Origin: Archegozetes longisetosus
Taxonomy: Eukaryota > Arthropoda > Arachnida > Sarcoptiformes > Trhypochthoniidae
Assembly (NCBI GenBank): GCA_018873245.2
Contig: JAEMBT020000006.1
Span: 9,755,855 to 9,819,854, forward strand
Direction: 5' to 3'
DNA: 64,000 nt
The translations under genes were made by a program, and so were the position numbers. The notes beneath the pieces were generated by a model. The model searched no databases and was not told the DNA's origin. It saw nothing but the letters and a program-made list of their open reading frames with translations. This document shows positions 61,801-64,000 of this stretch, in pieces. Position 1 is the first letter of the stretch. Each line of letters starts with the position of its first letter.

Positions 61801-63840
61801 ACATATGAGAATTGCTGAATAAATATAAGTCAAATACTTGAAACTTGAATCTTAGAAAATATTGGTTATATTTCTGGAACTTTAATCAGAGCATATTAAG
61901 AGTTTTGAGTTCGTAAACTTTCTAGTAAATATTCAAGTTAGAGAGAATGGTCACTTATATTTAAGAAATCATTTAAATAAGAAGAAAAGTTAAGACTTAA
62001 AAAAGAAATAAAAGAGAAATAGGAAGTTAAATAATTAATAGAAAGTAGATTTAGAAAAAAGAATAAACTTATTACAGTTGAAATGAATGAGTAGAGAGAA
62101 GTATATTGCAAGTATGAATGTGAAAAAGAAAATAATGCACTATTTTTTCATACAAGATTATCATCACAGTTGTACTCTATAAACGATATACTAAAGAAAT
62201 ATTGGGTGTGTTTAGTGAGATATGGATAACTCATAGCTGGAGTCATCCATCAAATTTGATGTCAGAAGAGCATTGCATACATAATACATTCTGTTCCCCT
62301 TATTATTAGTGATCCCTAAGTCGTCCCCACAGCCAAGTGAGAACATTTTCCAACATTCTACCATTTCTAAGGTTAACTTTACGTACTATCAATACTAAAT
62401 CTATTGAAAACTTCAAGAATATTTTATTATGAATTTTAATCTAATTCAATCTATATTATGTTGAACAAACAGTTGATTGAATTCATTGTATTTGAATAAT
62501 TGAATGAGAAATGAATTGAGTTTTATAGTGATTTAGTAGTTTTAAAAGTTATAAATGACAAACGTCATCAATCAAATTGAACACAAATTAAGAATATTCA
62601 ACAGTATTTAAGTACTAATGAGTTAGTTCTACGGCAATATAAGCCACTAAACTGACTATCCTTAACATTCACTAACAGTGACTTCATCTGAAAAATTGGC
62701 AAATTGTTTTTCCTTTCTAGATAATTAATACATAAGAATAACTTTTCAAATTTCTACCATTCAAATGTCAATTTATCAACTTTCAATTTGAATTCTATAG
62801 TAAGTATAGATGAAAAATTTGTTCTAAAACATCAAAAGCATCGTTTTTAAGTAACCACATGGACAGTGAAATCACAGTTTCATATATAATGCAAACATTT
62901 AAAATTTTGATGAGCAAGCTTCTGAATAAGTTATAGCTAAAAATGTAAGCAAACCTTGAAATTCTAATAAACTTAATGTGTACTACAATTACTTAAAAAC
63001 CAATATTATTTATTATTGTCCATTGAAGAAGAAAAAGTTAATCATTTTCTGGAAAATTCATGCCAAAGGGTTCTATTTAATGAATTGAAAAGACCAAAAT
63101 GACATATTGTACCAACTAAGTTCTGAATATTATGTCAAGTCAACCAAATATCTTTATATAATCAAATAAATAGTGCTTTTTATCACAATAGAAAGTGACT
63201 GGTTGTAAGAATCACATATTTTAACTGTCGATGAGCTAAACTTCAAAAAACATTCAATTTTCAGTACTCATTATCTAAAATAGAGTAGTAGTTCTACACA
63301 AATTTGACAATAAACCCATATTGAAATCATTTTTACGCAAACAAGTTTATATTCTAAAGGATAAGACTTCAGAACTTTTCGAAAGAAATAGTAGATATCG
63401 AATAACTATCGCAAGAATTGACTTTCACCAACACACGAATGAGTAAAAAGAAAAACAAATGTTTCTTACTTTACGAATTTTTTCCATTCGCTGAGAAACT
63501 TTCTACTGAGTGCAAAATATTTCAAGTGAACTGCCAGTTCATCCCATGTCAATCGTCGTCTCTCATTGCAAAGATCATACAAACTTGACTTCTGCTTATT
63601 AGCCATTTCCTTATAGCGTGTCTTCACAGTTTGTAGCTCTTCGTCCATCAACTAAAACATTTTTAAACAACAAATTAATCCAATAGTAAATACAATTACA
63701 ACAAAATACACTTACAACACATTTCTCGCAAACCACTGAGTTTTGATCGAATTCCGGTGCTTCAGGAAAATGAGTTTTAAGGATTTGCCAAACTTTAGCA
63801 GGAATAAGTCTTCTATTGCTTTCATTGGGAGTCAATTGAC
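53551..63840 (-). CDS. USP48: Ubiquitin carboxyl-terminal hydrolase 48, C-terminal part (5' end outside window)
   Basis: Deubiquitinase; the catalytic domain must lie beyond the right edge. Exons seen are 63840-63716, 63651-63470, 60910-60797, 60733-60612, 60016-59856, 59786-59634, 58557-58432, 55289-55238 and 53573-53551, all in phase, about 351 residues to the stop. The first gives a DUSP-type block (HGQLTPNESNRRLIPAKVW with its Gly split across the junction, FPEAPEF, VVCEKC). Next come DELAVHLKYFALSRKFLSEW, a second Cys/His-DUSP-like module (SLLCAHQMFLYP, VIISRDEWQSL, THCDPCYKSL), a basic linker (LRRSSRRRKNKNEKE) and a ubiquitin-like domain (NDTLLDLKVQIM, VPTFDQNLSIDERPL, NNKTLAELRV). The end reads KGT and then QLQLH, comparable to the KGTGLLGH terminus of human USP48. 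The last exon carries only seven codons including the stop. Introns range from 63 nt to 3.1 kb. Confidence 0.92.
53574..55237 (-). other. Last intron of USP48
   Basis: A 1.7-kb phase-1 intron before a 23-nt coding piece. It contains the 10-bp tandem array at 54811-54910. No other gene seen. Confidence 0.75.
54811..54910. repeat. 10-bp tandem array
   Basis: Ten units of TAGGCATATG and close variants. Read on the minus strand it makes repetitive Tyr/Ile/Cys/Leu/His frames, which are not genes. Confidence 0.92.
55290..58431 (-). other. Large intron of USP48
   Basis: A 3.1-kb phase-0 intron with an (AG)n tract at 55759-55811. No additional exon or element was recognised. Confidence 0.75.
55759..55811. 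repeat. (AG)n microsatellite
   Basis: About 26 AG units with purines on the plus strand; it creates the Ser-Leu frame at 55668-55862 on the minus strand. Confidence 0.97.
58623..58662. other. Perfect 12-bp stem hairpin
   Basis: TACTGAAGGTTA and its exact reverse complement TAACCTTCAGTA are separated by about 12 nt inside the USP48 intron 58558-59633. It could be a small hairpin or the core of a decayed element; the stem is too short for a typical miRNA precursor. Confidence 0.6.
59385..59513. mobile_element. MITE with terminal inverted repeats and TA flanks
   Basis: The ends read AAACCTGTCTAACTTTGA and, in reverse complement, AAACCTGTCCAACTTGAA, followed inward by TTAAGTG[GA]TTTTTAA on both arms. 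TA lies on each side. At about 129 bp it is non-coding and fits a miniature inverted-repeat element of a TA-targeting family. It lies in a USP48 intron. Confidence 0.72.
60911..63469 (-). other. Intron of USP48
   Basis: A 2.6-kb phase-2 intron. The join across it gives FVNDPSKYDPP, which reads as continuous family-like sequence. It is AT-rich with no recognised repeats or genes. Confidence 0.7.
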
Positions 63841-64000
63841 CTGATATTTGAAAATAATTTACATTGAATTGATGTTTACAATAGTCTTAATCATTATAAT
63901 AAATCGCTAGTGAGCTATGCTTGATTGCAAAAAACATTTGAATGGATGAACGTTTAAAAATAATAAAAAATTTACGACAAGCTTGGAAAATTTAAATTTC

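Overview
This is a eukaryotic, AT-rich nuclear window. Its genes are split by short GT-AG introns (mostly 60-95 nt) plus a few multi-kilobase ones. The gene set (a rotund/squeeze-type zinc-finger gene, a Glut1-type sugar transporter, a Kv-beta subunit) and scattered TTAGG-type arrays point to an arthropod. An acariform mite or other chelicerate is my best guess, but that is inference. No bacterial, viral or CRISPR features were seen.

Layout. Six protein genes could be rebuilt exon by exon, with matching splice phases throughout. (1) A Glut1-like facilitative sugar transporter (- strand, 642-10827) has its first coding exon 7.5 kb upstream of the rest. (2) ORC5, origin recognition complex subunit 5 (- strand, 11623-13051). 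(3) SF3B4/SAP49 (+ strand, 13308-14344) lies head-to-head with ORC5 across a 256-bp gap. (4) A voltage-gated potassium channel beta subunit of the aldo-keto reductase fold (- strand, 14745-16384) converges on SF3B4. (5) A seven-finger C2H2 gene (- strand, 17288-21770). (6) A rotund/squeeze-family C2H2 transcription factor (- strand, 31805-41667) with an apparent alternative first exon. The 3' half of USP48 (- strand, 53551 to about 63840) runs off the right edge. Five of the six complete genes, and USP48, are on the minus strand.

The most useful results are structural. SF3B4 and the rotund-like gene each carry a one-base shortfall in a short homopolymer; in both, the expected conserved C-terminus lies intact in the next frame. 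This looks like sequence or assembly error rather than gene decay. The Kv-beta gene has an intron that fits its family best as a GC-AG intron. The ORC5 Walker A motif has Ala in place of its second Gly.

Non-coding space (about 75-80% of the window) holds several miniature inverted-repeat or foldback elements (7118-7570, 7931-8546, 24778-24966, 44554-44729, 59385-59513), many (AG)n microsatellites and short minisatellites, and a few CpG-rich patches. I found no wholly new biological system; the oddities listed are at the level of gene structure, repeats and assembly quality.
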